Below are positions 1-7,683 of a stretch of DNA of 35,661 nucleotides, one piece after another. The notes under the pieces were generated by a model that saw nothing but the letters and a program-made list of their open reading frames with translations, was not told where the DNA came from and did not search any database. This DNA is from an uncultured Gammaproteobacteria bacterium (GTDB taxonomy: Bacteria > Pseudomonadota > Gammaproteobacteria > Xanthomonadales > Xanthomonadaceae). The DNA is taken from contig CAJAPA010000118.1 of assembly GCA_903942465.1 (NCBI GenBank), positions 1 through 35,661 of the forward strand. The letters run 5' to 3'. Within the stretch, counting starts at the first letter, position 1. Every line of letters begins with the position of its first letter. A program made the translations under genes and the position numbers.

Positions 1-1
1 C

Positions 2-427
2 GCCAGCTTCGCCCGCCGCCACAAGAAGCGCAAACTCAAATCTGAAATCAACGTGGTTCCCTACATCGACGTGATGCTGGTGCTGCTGATCATCTTCATG
101 GTGACCGCGCCATTGTTGAACCTGGGTGTCGATATCGACCTGCCGAAATCGAATGCCAAATCCATCGAACAGAAGCAGGAACCGATCGTGGTGGTGGTCG
201 ATGCCGCCGGCAGCTACACCCTGAAGATGCAGGATCTGCCGCAGCAGAAAGTCGATGCCGCGGTACTGGCCGCGAAAGTCTCGGCCTTCGTCAAGAACAA
301 CCCGGACGTGGCGGTGTTCGTTGCCGGCGACCGTTCGGCCAGCTATGACACGGTGTATCAGGCCATGGTCCTGCTGCAGCAGGCCGGTGTCGAGAAAGTC
401 GGCCTGATGAGCAACTCGGCCGACTGA
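2..427 (+). CDS. tolR: TolR, inner-membrane proton-channel subunit of Tol-Pal (5' end cut by window)
   Basis: TolR is an ExbD-family protein that, with TolQ, uses the proton gradient to energise TolA for outer-membrane constriction at division. The reading frame is open from base 2, so the start codon lies upstream. The first visible residues are basic (RRHKKRKLK) and are followed by the family motif SEINVVPYIDVML, whose Asp in the single membrane helix is the proton-carrying residue. After the helix (LLIIFMVTAPLL) comes a periplasmic domain ending in GVEKVGLMSNSAD, matching the TolR C-terminus. The 141 visible residues are close to the full family length of about 142, so little is missing. 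An internal GTG at 53 is not a credible start because it would remove half of the conserved helix motif. The gene ends 3 bp before tolA, as expected for one transcript. Confidence 0.95.
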   Translation, partial: ASFARRHKKRKLKSEINVVPYIDVMLVLLIIFMVTAPLLNLGVDIDLPKSNAKSIEQKQEPIVVVVDAAGSYTLKMQDLPQQKVDAAVLAAKVSAFVKNNPDVAVFVAGDRSASYDTVYQAMVLLQQAGVEKVGLMSNSAD

Positions 428-430
428 GCG

Positions 431-1315
431 ATGGCGCAGCTTCCGCAGCAGAATTGGCAGGCATTGCTTTACACCGTGGCGCTGCACGCCGGCTTCATCG
501 GGCTGGTCTGGCTGGCGTCGGTCTGGGTCTTTCCGCAACAGGAACAGGCTAGTCAGGGCGAGCCGGTTGCCGCGACGCTGTCGATTTCCGCCGAAGACAT
601 GGCGCGTGCGAAAAAAGCGATCCGGGCTGCGGAATTGGCCAGTGCCAGCCAAGTGCAGCCAAAGCCGGAGCCGCGGCCGCAGACCAGTACCGAACCCCTG
701 CAGGAGACCGCGCAGGACTGGGTCGACCGGCCTGACCAGACCGTACAGGAAGAAATCAACCGAAACGCGCTGCTGCCCAGCGATGCGCTTGCGGAACAGA
801 AACTGAAACAGAAGCAGGGCCAGGTTGAATTGACCGACGACATCAAGAAAGACACGACCGAGGAAAACCGCCAGCGCCTTATCAAACAGCAGTTGGCCGA
901 GGTCAAACGGCAGCGAGCGCTGCTTCAGGAAGAAATCGAGGCCCAGAAGCTCGACGCGCTGGCAGCCGGCGCCGGGGGCACTGCGGCCGGGAAGTCGCCT
1001 GAACGTGCATCCGGAGGCGGCGGTAACGCGACCTCGGCAACCGCCAAGTACCTTTCCGCCATCAATGCCACTGCCCGCGCGAACTGGAATACCGTCCAGA
1101 TTCCGCAACAGACCCGTTGCCAGGTCGAGTTCACCCAGATCCGCGGCGGCGAAGTGATCGATGTGGCCTTCCGGACCTGCGCTTTGGATGCCCAGGGCCG
1201 TGAGTCGATTGAGCGCGCCCTGTACAAGACCCCGATGCCTTACGCTGGCTTTGAAAGCGTATTTCAGCGTAAAGTAAGTCTAACTTTCTGTTATCCCGAT
1301 GAGGTCTGCCAATGA
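431..1315 (+). CDS. tolA: TolA, periplasm-spanning energy transducer of Tol-Pal
   Basis: TolA links the TolQR motor in the inner membrane to Pal/TolB at the outer membrane. Domains are visible in order. A short cytoplasmic tail leads into one membrane helix at about residues 11-33 (with a His in ALHAGF). Next is a long charged, Ala/Gln/Glu/Lys-rich helical domain at about 55-185, then a glycine-rich hinge around 185-200 (GGGG). The globular domain III from about 205 to 294 contains ATARANWN near its start. Domain III has four cysteines, including the final CYPDEVCQ, which is usual in TolA. The length of 294 aa is on the short side because the helical spacer is shorter than in E. coli. The start at 431 follows the tolR stop by 3 bp. 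The 3' end overlaps the tolB start in an ATGA. Confidence 0.93.
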   Translation: MAQLPQQNWQALLYTVALHAGFIGLVWLASVWVFPQQEQASQGEPVAATLSISAEDMARAKKAIRAAELASASQVQPKPEPRPQTSTEPLQETAQDWVDRPDQTVQEEINRNALLPSDALAEQKLKQKQGQVELTDDIKKDTTEENRQRLIKQQLAEVKRQRALLQEEIEAQKLDALAAGAGGTAAGKSPERASGGGGNATSATAKYLSAINATARANWNTVQIPQQTRCQVEFTQIRGGEVIDVAFRTCALDAQGRESIERALYKTPMPYAGFESVFQRKVSLTFCYPDEVCQ

Positions 1316-2616
1316 GAAAAATCCTGATGACCTGCCTGCTGGCCTGGCTTCCCTTGCAGGCGATGGCGCAGGCGCTGGATGCGGGCGTGGTGGTCGGTAA
1401 CGAATCGGCCCTGTCGATTGCCATCGTGCCGATGCCCTATCAGGGTTCCCGCACCGCACCGGCGCACGAGGTCGCCAAGGTCATCCGTGATGATCTGAAC
1501 CAATCCGGTCAGTTCAAATCGCTGGAAGAAGCGGCCATTACCGAAAAGCCCCTGCGCGGCGCCGATGTCCGCTTCGCCGAATGGAAGAAGCTGAAGCAGG
1601 ATTTCCTGGTGGTCGGGCGCATTGTCGATGGCGCCGATGGCAATTTCAGCATCCAATACGAATTGATGGATGTCGCCAAGCAGCAGTCGCTGCTGTCGCT
1701 GAGCATGCCGGCACGCGCCAGCAACGTGCGCCGCGCCGCGCACCAGGTTGCTGACCAGATCTATGAAAAAATTCTCGGTGTGCGCGGTGCTTTCGACACC
1801 CGCATTGCTTACGTCACCGCCACCGGTCTTGGCCAGGGCATCGAATACCGGCTGATGGTCGCCGATTCCGACGGTTTCAATCCGCAGACGCTGGTACGTT
1901 CGCGCGAGCCGCTGCTGTCACCGGCCTGGAGTCCGGACGGCAAGCGCATCGCGTATGTCAGCTTCCAGAAGGGCAGTTCCGCGGTTTACATCGTCGAGCT
2001 CGCCACCGGCGTCGGCGCGACCGACCCGGTGTCCAGCGCCAAGGGCATCAATGGCGCTCCGGCATTTTCACCGGATGGAACCAAACTGGCGTTGACCCTG
2101 TCGAAGTCCGGTAATCCGGAAATCTACATCATGGACATCGCCAGCCGCTCGCTGAAACAGGTCACCACCCACTTCGGCATCGACACTGAAGCGGTCTGGA
2201 TGCCGGACGGCCAGTCCCTGCTGTTTACCTCCGACCGTGGCGGCAAGCCCCAGATTTATCAGGTTTCCGCCAGCGGCGGCGAAGCCAAACGCGTCAGCTT
2301 CTCGGGCGAGTACAATGCACGTGCCACGGTGTCGTTTGACGGCAAGAAGATCGCCATGGCCCAAGGCGCCGGCAATGTCTACCGAATCGCCGTGCTCGAC
2401 CGCAGTTTCGGCGGCAGCGGGCGCTGGCAGACCATTTCGCCGGGCAATCTGGACGAGTCCCCAAGTTTCGCCCCGAATGCCAGCATGATTCTGTATGCCA
2501 CCAAGCAGGGACGCCGCGGCGTGCTTTACGCGGTATCGGCTGACGGCCGTGTGCGCCAACGACTGGTGCTGTCCGATGGCGATGTCCGCGAGCCGGCCTG
2601 GTCGCCCTACCGTTGA
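1312..2616 (+). CDS. tolB: TolB, periplasmic beta-propeller of Tol-Pal
   Basis: TolB is the soluble periplasmic protein that binds Pal and TolA and times release of Pal from peptidoglycan. An N-terminal signal peptide (MRKILMTCLLAWLPLQAMA, likely cut after AMA) is followed by the alpha/beta domain to about residue 165. A six-bladed WD40-like propeller then carries repeated blade motifs such as SPAWSPDGKRIAYVS, APAFSPDGTKLALT and EAVWMPDGQSLLFTSDR, ending in EPAWSPYR. The length of 434 aa is typical. The ATG overlaps the tolA stop as ATGA, indicating translational coupling. A 37-bp gap follows before pal. Confidence 0.97.
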   Translation: MRKILMTCLLAWLPLQAMAQALDAGVVVGNESALSIAIVPMPYQGSRTAPAHEVAKVIRDDLNQSGQFKSLEEAAITEKPLRGADVRFAEWKKLKQDFLVVGRIVDGADGNFSIQYELMDVAKQQSLLSLSMPARASNVRRAAHQVADQIYEKILGVRGAFDTRIAYVTATGLGQGIEYRLMVADSDGFNPQTLVRSREPLLSPAWSPDGKRIAYVSFQKGSSAVYIVELATGVGATDPVSSAKGINGAPAFSPDGTKLALTLSKSGNPEIYIMDIASRSLKQVTTHFGIDTEAVWMPDGQSLLFTSDRGGKPQIYQVSASGGEAKRVSFSGEYNARATVSFDGKKIAMAQGAGNVYRIAVLDRSFGGSGRWQTISPGNLDESPSFAPNASMILYATKQGRRGVLYAVSADGRVRQRLVLSDGDVREPAWSPYR

Positions 2617-2653
2617 TTCCTGATTTCCCTTTCCGTGCCAACCCGAGGTTCCC

Positions 2654-3184
2654 ATGAAAACCCAAATGAAAATCGCCTTACTGTTGACAGTCGTATTGCT
2701 GTCGGCCTGTAACAAAAAGGTCAAGGAAGAAACCGTCGATCCCAATGCCGGAAGTGACACTTCCGGACAAACCAACCCCGGTGACCAAGGCAGTGCCATC
2801 GTCGAAGAAGGCGCATTCGGGCCGTCCGATCTGGACAGCAATACCTGTCTGCGCCAGCGCGTGGTTTATTTCGACTACGACCAGGACATGCTGAAGCCGG
2901 AATACCAGGCCATCGTTGCCTGCCACGCCAAGTATCTGCGCGACCGTCCTGCGGCCCGCATGCGTCTGGAAGGGCATGCGGATGAGCGCGGTACCCGGGA
3001 ATACAACATGGCACTCGGCGAGCGCCGCGGTAACGGCGTCAATGCCGCGTTCAGTGCCAATGCCGCCGATACCGGCCGCATTGAAGTGGTCAGCTCCGGC
3101 GAAGAACGTCCGGTCTGTCTCGACAGCGACGAATCCTGCTGGTCGCAGAACCGCCGCGTTGAAATCAGCTACAGCGTGAAGTAA
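2654..3184 (+). CDS. pal: Pal, peptidoglycan-associated outer-membrane lipoprotein
   Basis: Pal anchors the outer membrane to peptidoglycan through meso-diaminopimelate. A type II signal sequence ends in the lipobox LLSAC with Cys19 as the lipidated residue. The next residue is Asn rather than Asp, consistent with outer-membrane sorting. A low-complexity linker precedes the OmpA-like domain, which shows VYFDYD, RLEGHADERGTREYN, LGERR and NRRVEISY. Four cysteines besides Cys19 lie in the mature domain (SNTC, VAC, PVC, ESC). A good ribosome site (GAGG at 2645-2648) lies 5 bases before the ATG, the clearest in this operon, so pal may be translated strongly and independently of tolB. Confidence 0.97.
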   Translation: MKTQMKIALLLTVVLLSACNKKVKEETVDPNAGSDTSGQTNPGDQGSAIVEEGAFGPSDLDSNTCLRQRVVYFDYDQDMLKPEYQAIVACHAKYLRDRPAARMRLEGHADERGTREYNMALGERRGNGVNAAFSANAADTGRIEVVSSGEERPVCLDSDESCWSQNRRVEISYSVK

Positions 3185-3187
3185 GAC

Positions 3188-3949
3188 ATGCGCCTGTCTT
3201 TCGCCCTGTTGTTTTTGTTGGCCGCCGTGCCGGCACAGGCGCAGCGCACCAGCCTGGCCGACCGTGTTTCGGCCCTGGAAAGCCAGGCGGCGACGCAGAC
3301 CCAGGGTGCCGGCCAGGCCAATATGGAGCTGCTCAACCGCACAACGCAGATGCAGGATGAAATCCGCGCACTGCGGGCCATCATCGAGCAGTTGCAGAAC
3401 GATCTGGAACAGGCGCGTCAGCGCAACCGCGAGCAATACATCGATATGGATTCACGGGTCAGTGCCCTGGAGGGCGGCAACGCCAAACCGGCCTCTGCCG
3501 CACCCGTACCCGTAGCCGCAGCCGTCAAACCGGTACCGCCGGCCAAACCCGCACCGGCTGCGGCCGGTGAAAACGCCGTCTATCAAGCCGCCTACAACAG
3601 CCTGATCAAGCAGGGTGATGCGGTCACCGCCGCCGGCCAGTTCCAGAGCTTTCTGCAGACCTATCCGGACAGCCGTCTGGCGCCCAATGCCTGGTACTGG
3701 CTGGGTGAAAGTTATTACGCCACGGCCAGTTACGAGTTGGCGCTGAAGAGCTTCGGCATTCTGCTTGAACGCTTCTCCGATTCCGGAAAAGCCCCGGATG
3801 CCCTGCTGAAATCGGCGTACTGCCACCTCGAGCTGAAAAACACGGCGCAGGGCAAACAGCAGCTGGAGCGCGTGATCGCGCTGTATCCGGAGCATCCGGT
3901 GGCCGACATGGCGCGTAGCCGTCTGCGCGGGTTGAGCCTTGGCCAGTGA
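3188..3949 (+). CDS. cpoB: CpoB (YbgF), division coordinator of Tol-Pal
   Basis: CpoB is a periplasmic TPR protein that connects Tol-Pal activity with PBP1B-mediated peptidoglycan synthesis at the septum. The sequence has a signal peptide (MRLSFALLFLLAAVPAQA). An N-terminal trimerising coiled coil with heptads covers about residues 22-92 (DRVSALESQ, LNRTTQMQDEIRALRAIIEQ). A Pro/Ala/Val/Lys linker runs to about 125. TPR repeats follow, starting at YQAAYNSLIKQGD and including the typical YYWLGE-like segment NAWYWLGESYYA. It starts 3 bp after the pal stop. Its last 11 bases overlap queE. A probable PBP1B gene lies in the same window (14235), so both functional partners are present. Confidence 0.93.
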   Translation: MRLSFALLFLLAAVPAQAQRTSLADRVSALESQAATQTQGAGQANMELLNRTTQMQDEIRALRAIIEQLQNDLEQARQRNREQYIDMDSRVSALEGGNAKPASAAPVPVAAAVKPVPPAKPAPAAAGENAVYQAAYNSLIKQGDAVTAAGQFQSFLQTYPDSRLAPNAWYWLGESYYATASYELALKSFGILLERFSDSGKAPDALLKSAYCHLELKNTAQGKQQLERVIALYPEHPVADMARSRLRGLSLGQ

Positions 3950-4607
3950 TTCCAAGGCCGGTAACGCGCCGCGCCTGAAATTGACGGAGATCTTCCTGTC
4001 GCTGCAGGGGGAAGCACGCAGTGTCGGGCTGCCGACGGTATTCGTGCGTTTGACCGGATGTCCGCTGCGCTGCACATACTGCGACACTGCTTATGCCTTT
4101 TACGGCGGCGAGTGGTCGGATATCGATGACATCGTGGCCAAGGTCGCTGCTTTCGGCGTACCGAATGTGTGCGTCACCGGCGGCGAGCCGCTGGCCCAGA
4201 AACGCTGCATCCTGCTTTTGGATGCCTTGGTGTCCGCCGGATTTTCGGTGTCGCTGGAAACCTCCGGCGCCATCGATATCAGCCCGGTCGATACCCGTGT
4301 TTCCCGCGTGGTCGACATCAAGACCCCGGATTCCGGCGAGTCCGGCCAGAACCTGTGGAGCAACATCGCGCAGCTGACGCCGCACGACCAGCTCAAATTC
4401 GTCATCTGCTCACGTGCCGATTACGAGTGGGCCAAGGCCGAACTGGCTGCGCGTCGGCTGAATGAATGCTGTGAGGTTCTGTTCTCCCCCAGTTACACCC
4501 AGGTCACGCCACGGGAGCTGGCCGACTGGATCGTCGCCGACCGCCTGCCGGTGCGTTTCCAGATGCAATTGCACAAACAACTGTGGGGCGAGGAGCAGGG
4601 GCGATGA
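3939..4607 (+). CDS. queE: QueE, 7-carboxy-7-deazaguanine synthase
   Basis: QueE is a radical-SAM enzyme that converts 6-carboxytetrahydropterin to 7-carboxy-7-deazaguanine in preQ0/queuosine synthesis. The cluster-binding motif CX3CX2C is seen as CPLRCTYC (Cys41, 45, 48), next to the substrate and start marker [12 protein letters not shown]. The SAM-binding GGEPL lies at residues 81-85. The length of 222 aa fits. The chosen start is TTG at 3939, which overlaps the end of cpoB by 11 bases; no ATG or GTG lies in frame before [11 protein letters not shown] start at one of the in-frame CTG or TTG codons near 3975-3981 cannot be ruled out but would clip the conserved N-terminus. The stop overlaps the queC ATG (ATGA). 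Confidence 0.92.
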   Translation: MASDSKAGNAPRLKLTEIFLSLQGEARSVGLPTVFVRLTGCPLRCTYCDTAYAFYGGEWSDIDDIVAKVAAFGVPNVCVTGGEPLAQKRCILLLDALVSAGFSVSLETSGAIDISPVDTRVSRVVDIKTPDSGESGQNLWSNIAQLTPHDQLKFVICSRADYEWAKAELAARRLNECCEVLFSPSYTQVTPRELADWIVADRLPVRFQMQLHKQLWGEEQGR

Positions 4608-5275
4608 AAAGGGCGGTGGTACTGGTTTCGGGCGGCATGGATTCGGCGGTCACGCTGGCCATTGCACGCGCCGAAGGCTTCGAATGTTTTGCCCTCAGCG
4701 TCAATTACGGCCAGAGGCACGAATCGGAGCTGCAGGCCGCGGACCGGGTCTGTGCCATGCTCGGCGCCGCCGCCCACAAAGAGGTCCGGGTCGATCTGCG
4801 CAGCTTCGGCGGTTCGGCGCTGACCGCCGATATCGCGGTACCCGAATCGCCGACCAGCGGCATTCCGGTCACCTATGTGCCGGCCCGCAATACCATCATG
4901 CTGTCGGTGGCCCTGTCCTGGGCCGAGGTGTTGGGTGCCCATGACGTCTTCTGCGGCGTCAATGCCGTGGATTACTCCGGCTACCCCGACTGCCGCCCCG
5001 AATACATCAAGGCCTTCGAAATCATGGCCAATCTGGCTACGCAAGCCGGTGTAGAGGGCAAAACCCTGCGGATCCGGACGCCGATCATCGCGCTCAGCAA
5101 GGCCGATATCGTGCGCGAGGGACTGCGTCTCGGCGTGGATTTTTCCCAGACGGTGTCCTGCTACCAGGCCGATCCGGCCGGTCTGGCCTGCGGCAAATGC
5201 GATGCCTGCAGGCTGCGTGCTGAAGGTTTCCTGTCTGCAGGCGTGCCGGACAGCACCCGGTATGTGGCACATTGA
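4604..5275 (+). CDS. queC: QueC, 7-cyano-7-deazaguanine (preQ0) synthase
   Basis: QueC is an ATP-dependent enzyme that turns 7-carboxy-7-deazaguanine into preQ0, the step after QueE. The PP-loop motif SGGMDS is at residues 9-14. The zinc-binding cysteines near the C-terminus are Cys186, 196, 199 and 202 in SCYQAD...ACGKCDAC. The internal segments [11 protein letters not shown] and [15 protein letters not shown] are family signatures. The ATG at 4604 was chosen because it makes an ATGA overlap with the queE stop and leaves [14 protein letters not shown], the usual N-terminus; an upstream in-frame GTG at 4583 adds only seven unconserved residues. The tRNA promoter lies immediately downstream. 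Confidence 0.96.
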   Translation: MKRAVVLVSGGMDSAVTLAIARAEGFECFALSVNYGQRHESELQAADRVCAMLGAAAHKEVRVDLRSFGGSALTADIAVPESPTSGIPVTYVPARNTIMLSVALSWAEVLGAHDVFCGVNAVDYSGYPDCRPEYIKAFEIMANLATQAGVEGKTLRIRTPIIALSKADIVREGLRLGVDFSQTVSCYQADPAGLACGKCDACRLRAEGFLSAGVPDSTRYVAH

Positions 5276-5287
5276 AACCATTTTAGT

Positions 5288-5300
5288 TATAATGAGCGTC
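5288..5300 (+). promoter_or_regulatory. Promoter -10 for the tRNA-Lys pair
   Basis: A perfect TATAAT lies at 5288-5293, 12 bases after the queC stop. It is followed by a GC-rich discriminator (GAGCGTCCG) of the type found at stringently controlled stable-RNA promoters. Initiation is expected near 5300, nine bases before the first tRNA. No good -35 box is seen at normal spacing: the best-placed hexamer, TGGCAC at 5265-5270, matches poorly. The -10 assignment is direct; stringent control is inferred. Confidence 0.65.
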
Positions 5301-5308
5301 CGTTCGAT

Positions 5309-5384
5309 GGGTCGTTAGCTCAGTCGGTAGAGCAGAAGACTTTTAATCTTTTGGTCGAAGGTTCGAATCCTTCACGACCCACCA
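5309..5384 (+). tRNA. tRNA-Lys (anticodon UUU)
   Basis: This is a complete 76-nt cloverleaf with genomically encoded CCA. The acceptor stem is GGGTCGT paired with ACGACCC, the D stem GCTC/GAGC, and the anticodon stem GAAGA/TCTTT around loop CTTTTAA. The anticodon TTT is at 5342-5344 and the T arm contains GGTTCGAATCC. It closely resembles E. coli tRNA-Lys. It follows queC, a queuosine-synthesis gene, although tRNA-Lys is not itself a queuosine substrate. Confidence 0.98.
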
Positions 5385-5401
5385 TTTCGGACGACGCTGA
5401 C

Positions 5402-5477
5402 GGGTCGTTAGCTCAGCTGGTAGAGCAGAAGACTCTTAATCTTTTGGTCGAAGGTTCGAATCCTTCACGACCCACCA
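5402..5477 (+). tRNA. tRNA-Lys (anticodon CUU)
   Basis: This is a second complete 76-nt tRNA with encoded CCA, 17 bases after the first. It differs from the first at only three positions: two D-loop bases (AGCTGG instead of AGTCGG) and the first anticodon base, giving anticodon CTT at 5435-5437. The stems and T arm are identical. It reads AAG codons, whereas the UUU copy reads AAA and AAG. The pair is very likely co-transcribed from the -10 at 5288 and ends at the hairpin that follows. Confidence 0.97.
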
Positions 5478-5482
5478 TTAAT

Positions 5483-5508
5483 AAAGCACCGCATGCCGGT
5501 GTTTTTTT
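5483..5508 (+). terminator. Rho-independent terminator after tRNA-Lys pair
   Basis: A hairpin with core arms CACCG (5487-5491) and CGGTG (5497-5501), loop CATGC, is followed immediately by seven T residues. Upstream A residues can extend the stem by pairing with the T run. This is where the tRNA transcript, and any read-through from the tol-que operon, should end. Confidence 0.85.
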
Positions 5509-5694
5509 GTTTTTGGTCTGAAGTCATCTTCTTAGAACCCTCCATTAGCGGCGAATCATGTGACAGAGGCTAGGCCCATGTTCACGCCGTGTGAAGTTGC
5601 CAATGCCTTTGGCACCGATAGTCGCCAAAAATGTTGTTTTGGCCCTAAATTGCCTTTAAAGTAGTGGCTTCATTCCGCATTCAGGAAAACGACA
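5509..5694 (+). promoter_or_regulatory. Upstream region of the S9 peptidase gene, with three inverted repeats and a weak promoter
   Basis: This gap of about 180 bp has no credible gene. It holds three successive inverted repeats: TTCAC-N5-GTGAA at 5581-5595, GCCAA-N5-TTGGC at 5599-5613, and GCCAAAA-N6-TTTTGGC at 5624-5643. A possible promoter pairs TTGTTT (5634-5639) with TAAAGT (5657-5662) at 17-bp spacing, so the third repeat would overlap the -35 element. The arrangement suggests operator sites, or RNA hairpins if transcription starts further upstream. The match to promoter consensus is modest. Confidence 0.4.
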
Positions 5695-7626
5695 ATGGTA
5701 TTCAAACGCATTTTCATGGCCGTGCTGATGCTTGCGGCGGCGCAACCGGCGCTGTCGCAGCCCGTTCCGGTTGAGGATTTCTGGAAGCGCTCGAGTTTCC
5801 GTGAAGTCAAGATTTCTCCCGATGGCCGTTATCTGGCAGCGACCGTGCCGTTTGAGAAGTTGACCGCGCTGGTCGTAATGGATCTGGCCAGCAAGCAAGT
5901 CACCGGTTCGTTTAAACCTCAAGAGAAGGCCTATATCGGTGAATTCTACTGGGTCAGCAACAATCGCCTGCTGTTCACCTCCTCGGTTCGTGAGGGCGCC
6001 AATGCCCGTCCGTCCTGGACCGGCGCCTGGTACGCCATGAATGCCGACGGATCGAATATCGGTACGGCCTATGGCCGTGGCTATTATGCGCAGATTCTCG
6101 ATACGCTCAAGGACGACGATAAATTCGTTCTGGTGCAGTACGCCTCGGATACCGGATCCAGCACTTACGGTCGCATGAACGTTGAAAACGGCGATATCCG
6201 ACCCACCTTCAAAAAACCGCCGAAAGAAGGTTACGGCCAGTTCGTGAGCGACAACGCCGCCAAGGTACGTCTTTTCATCAATGCCAAGTCCTACAAGGAA
6301 TCAAAGGTTTATGTCCGTGCCAGCGAAGAAGCCGAATGGGTCGTGATTCATGACCAGAAAGCCACCGAGCAGGATTTCGAGTTCAAGGCTTTCTCTGCCG
6401 ATAACGAACTGCTGTATTACACACTGAGCCAGAAATCCGGTCCAAATGCGGTATTCACCTACAATTTCAAGAACGGCGAGAAGAAGCAGATTGCCCGCGA
6501 CGACAATGTCGACCCGGGTGTGCTGATGTCGTCCCCGGTCGACGACAGCGTCTATGCCATCCGCTATGAAGATGGGTTTCCCCGTTACGAATTCATCGAC
6601 AAATCTAATCCTTTCGCACGCAACCTGATCAAGCTTCAGGCATCCTTCCCGGACACTGATGTATACCCCGTATCCGCAACCAGGGATGGCAATAAAATCA
6701 TCTATGTGGTCGAGTCCGATAACGTGCCCGGCGAGTTTTATCTGTTCGACAACACCACCCAGAAGGCTGAACATCTGGTGTCACGTGCTTCCTGGATTGA
6801 TTCGTCAAAGCTGTCGCTGATGGACCCGATGAAGCTCAAATCCCGTGATGGTCTCGACATTGAGGTGTTCGTGACCGTACCTAAGGGTTCATCCGGCAAA
6901 AATCTGCCGCTGATCGTGAATCCGCACGGGGGGCCATTCGGACCCTACGACAGCTGGGGCTATAACCCGGAAGTGCAGATGCTGGCCAGTCGCGGCTATG
7001 CCGTGATGCAGGTCAATTTCCGGGGCTCCGGTAACTACGGCAAGGAGTTCCGGGAAAAAGGCTACCGTCAGTGGGGTAAAACCATGCAGGACGACTTGAC
7101 CGATGCCACCCGCTGGGCGATTTCCCAGGGCATTGCCGACCCGACCCGCATCTGCATTTACGGCGCGAGTTACGGTGCCTATGCCGCGCTGATGGGTGCG
7201 GCCAAAGAGCCGGCGTTGTACCGCTGTGCGGTCGGCAATGTCGGCACCTATGATTTGCCGACCCAGCTGAATTATTCAACCAGCGGCGGCGGCGGTATGA
7301 ATCCGGCTAAGGCGTTCTTCGGCGATGTCGCTCAGGATGACGTGGCGAAGTTTTCGCCGGCTCGTCTTGCCGGCAACATCAAAATTCCGATCATGCTTTT
7401 CGCCGGCGAAAAGGACACCACCTGCCCGCCCGAGCAGAGTAAAATGATGTATACCGCGCTGCAAAACGTCGGCACCCCGGTCGAACTCAAGATTTATCCG
7501 GGTGAAGGTCACGGCAACGTACTCAAGGAGAATCAAATTGATTATGCCAACCGCCTGCTGGCCTTCTTCGAGAAGAACCTGAAGGAAGGTACGGTGACCG
7601 CCGGTCCGCTGAAACCGGTCAAGTAA
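5695..7626 (+). CDS. Secreted S9-family (prolyl oligopeptidase-like) peptidase
   Basis: This 643-aa alpha/beta-hydrolase peptidase has a signal peptide (VFKRIFMAVLMLAAAQPALSQ), so it is probably periplasmic or secreted. Residues of about 30-370 form a beta-propeller-like N-terminal domain (KISPDGRYLAAT). The catalytic domain from about 380 has the oxyanion segment NPHGGP (409-414), the nucleophile motif GASYG with Ser492, the acid Asp574 in GEKDTTCP and His606 in GEGHGN, so the triad is intact. Family S9 enzymes cleave short peptides; the exact substrate cannot be told from sequence. The ATG at 5695 fits the signal peptide, though the ribosome site (AGGAAAA) is weak. It stands alone between two terminators and is not part of the tol or hrpA units. 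Confidence 0.9.
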   Translation: MVFKRIFMAVLMLAAAQPALSQPVPVEDFWKRSSFREVKISPDGRYLAATVPFEKLTALVVMDLASKQVTGSFKPQEKAYIGEFYWVSNNRLLFTSSVREGANARPSWTGAWYAMNADGSNIGTAYGRGYYAQILDTLKDDDKFVLVQYASDTGSSTYGRMNVENGDIRPTFKKPPKEGYGQFVSDNAAKVRLFINAKSYKESKVYVRASEEAEWVVIHDQKATEQDFEFKAFSADNELLYYTLSQKSGPNAVFTYNFKNGEKKQIARDDNVDPGVLMSSPVDDSVYAIRYEDGFPRYEFIDKSNPFARNLIKLQASFPDTDVYPVSATRDGNKIIYVVESDNVPGEFYLFDNTTQKAEHLVSRASWIDSSKLSLMDPMKLKSRDGLDIEVFVTVPKGSSGKNLPLIVNPHGGPFGPYDSWGYNPEVQMLASRGYAVMQVNFRGSGNYGKEFREKGYRQWGKTMQDDLTDATRWAISQGIADPTRICIYGASYGAYAALMGAAKEPALYRCAVGNVGTYDLPTQLNYSTSGGGGMNPAKAFFGDVAQDDVAKFSPARLAGNIKIPIMLFAGEKDTTCPPEQSKMMYTALQNVGTPVELKIYPGEGHGNVLKENQIDYANRLLAFFEKNLKEGTVTAGPLKPVK

Positions 7627-7630
7627 ACGA

Positions 7631-7655
7631 AACGGCGCCGCAAGGCGCCGTTTTT
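7631..7655 (+). terminator. Rho-independent terminator after the S9 peptidase gene
   Basis: A perfect 9-bp stem, AACGGCGCC (7631-7639) with GGCGCCGTT (7644-7652), closes on the tetraloop GCAA and runs into five T residues. It begins 4 bases after the stop codon. It is one of the two clear terminators in the window. Confidence 0.92.
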
Positions 7656-7671
7656 CATCGGGGCAATCCGA

Positions 7672-7677
7672 TAAAAT
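7672..7677 (+). promoter_or_regulatory. Possible -10 box placing transcription start at the hrpA ATG
   Basis: TAAAAT at 7672-7677 lies 6 bases before the hrpA ATG (7684). With ordinary spacing, initiation would fall on or next to the ATG itself, giving a leaderless mRNA. No Shine-Dalgarno sequence lies between this box and the ATG. The upstream -35 region falls in the terminator T run and matches consensus poorly, so this is a tentative call. Confidence 0.35.
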
Positions 7678-7683
7678 GGCTTC

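Noticed and set aside
5272-5293. TTGAAA at 5272 as the -35 partner of the tRNA TATAAT.
   Set aside because: The spacer would be only 10 bp, far below the 16-18 bp needed.
5609-5626. A sigma-54-like site (TTGGCAC...TCGCC) before the S9 peptidase, tempting because rpoN is in the window.
   Set aside because: The spacing between GG and GC is 11 rather than the required 10 bases and the -12 element is poor.
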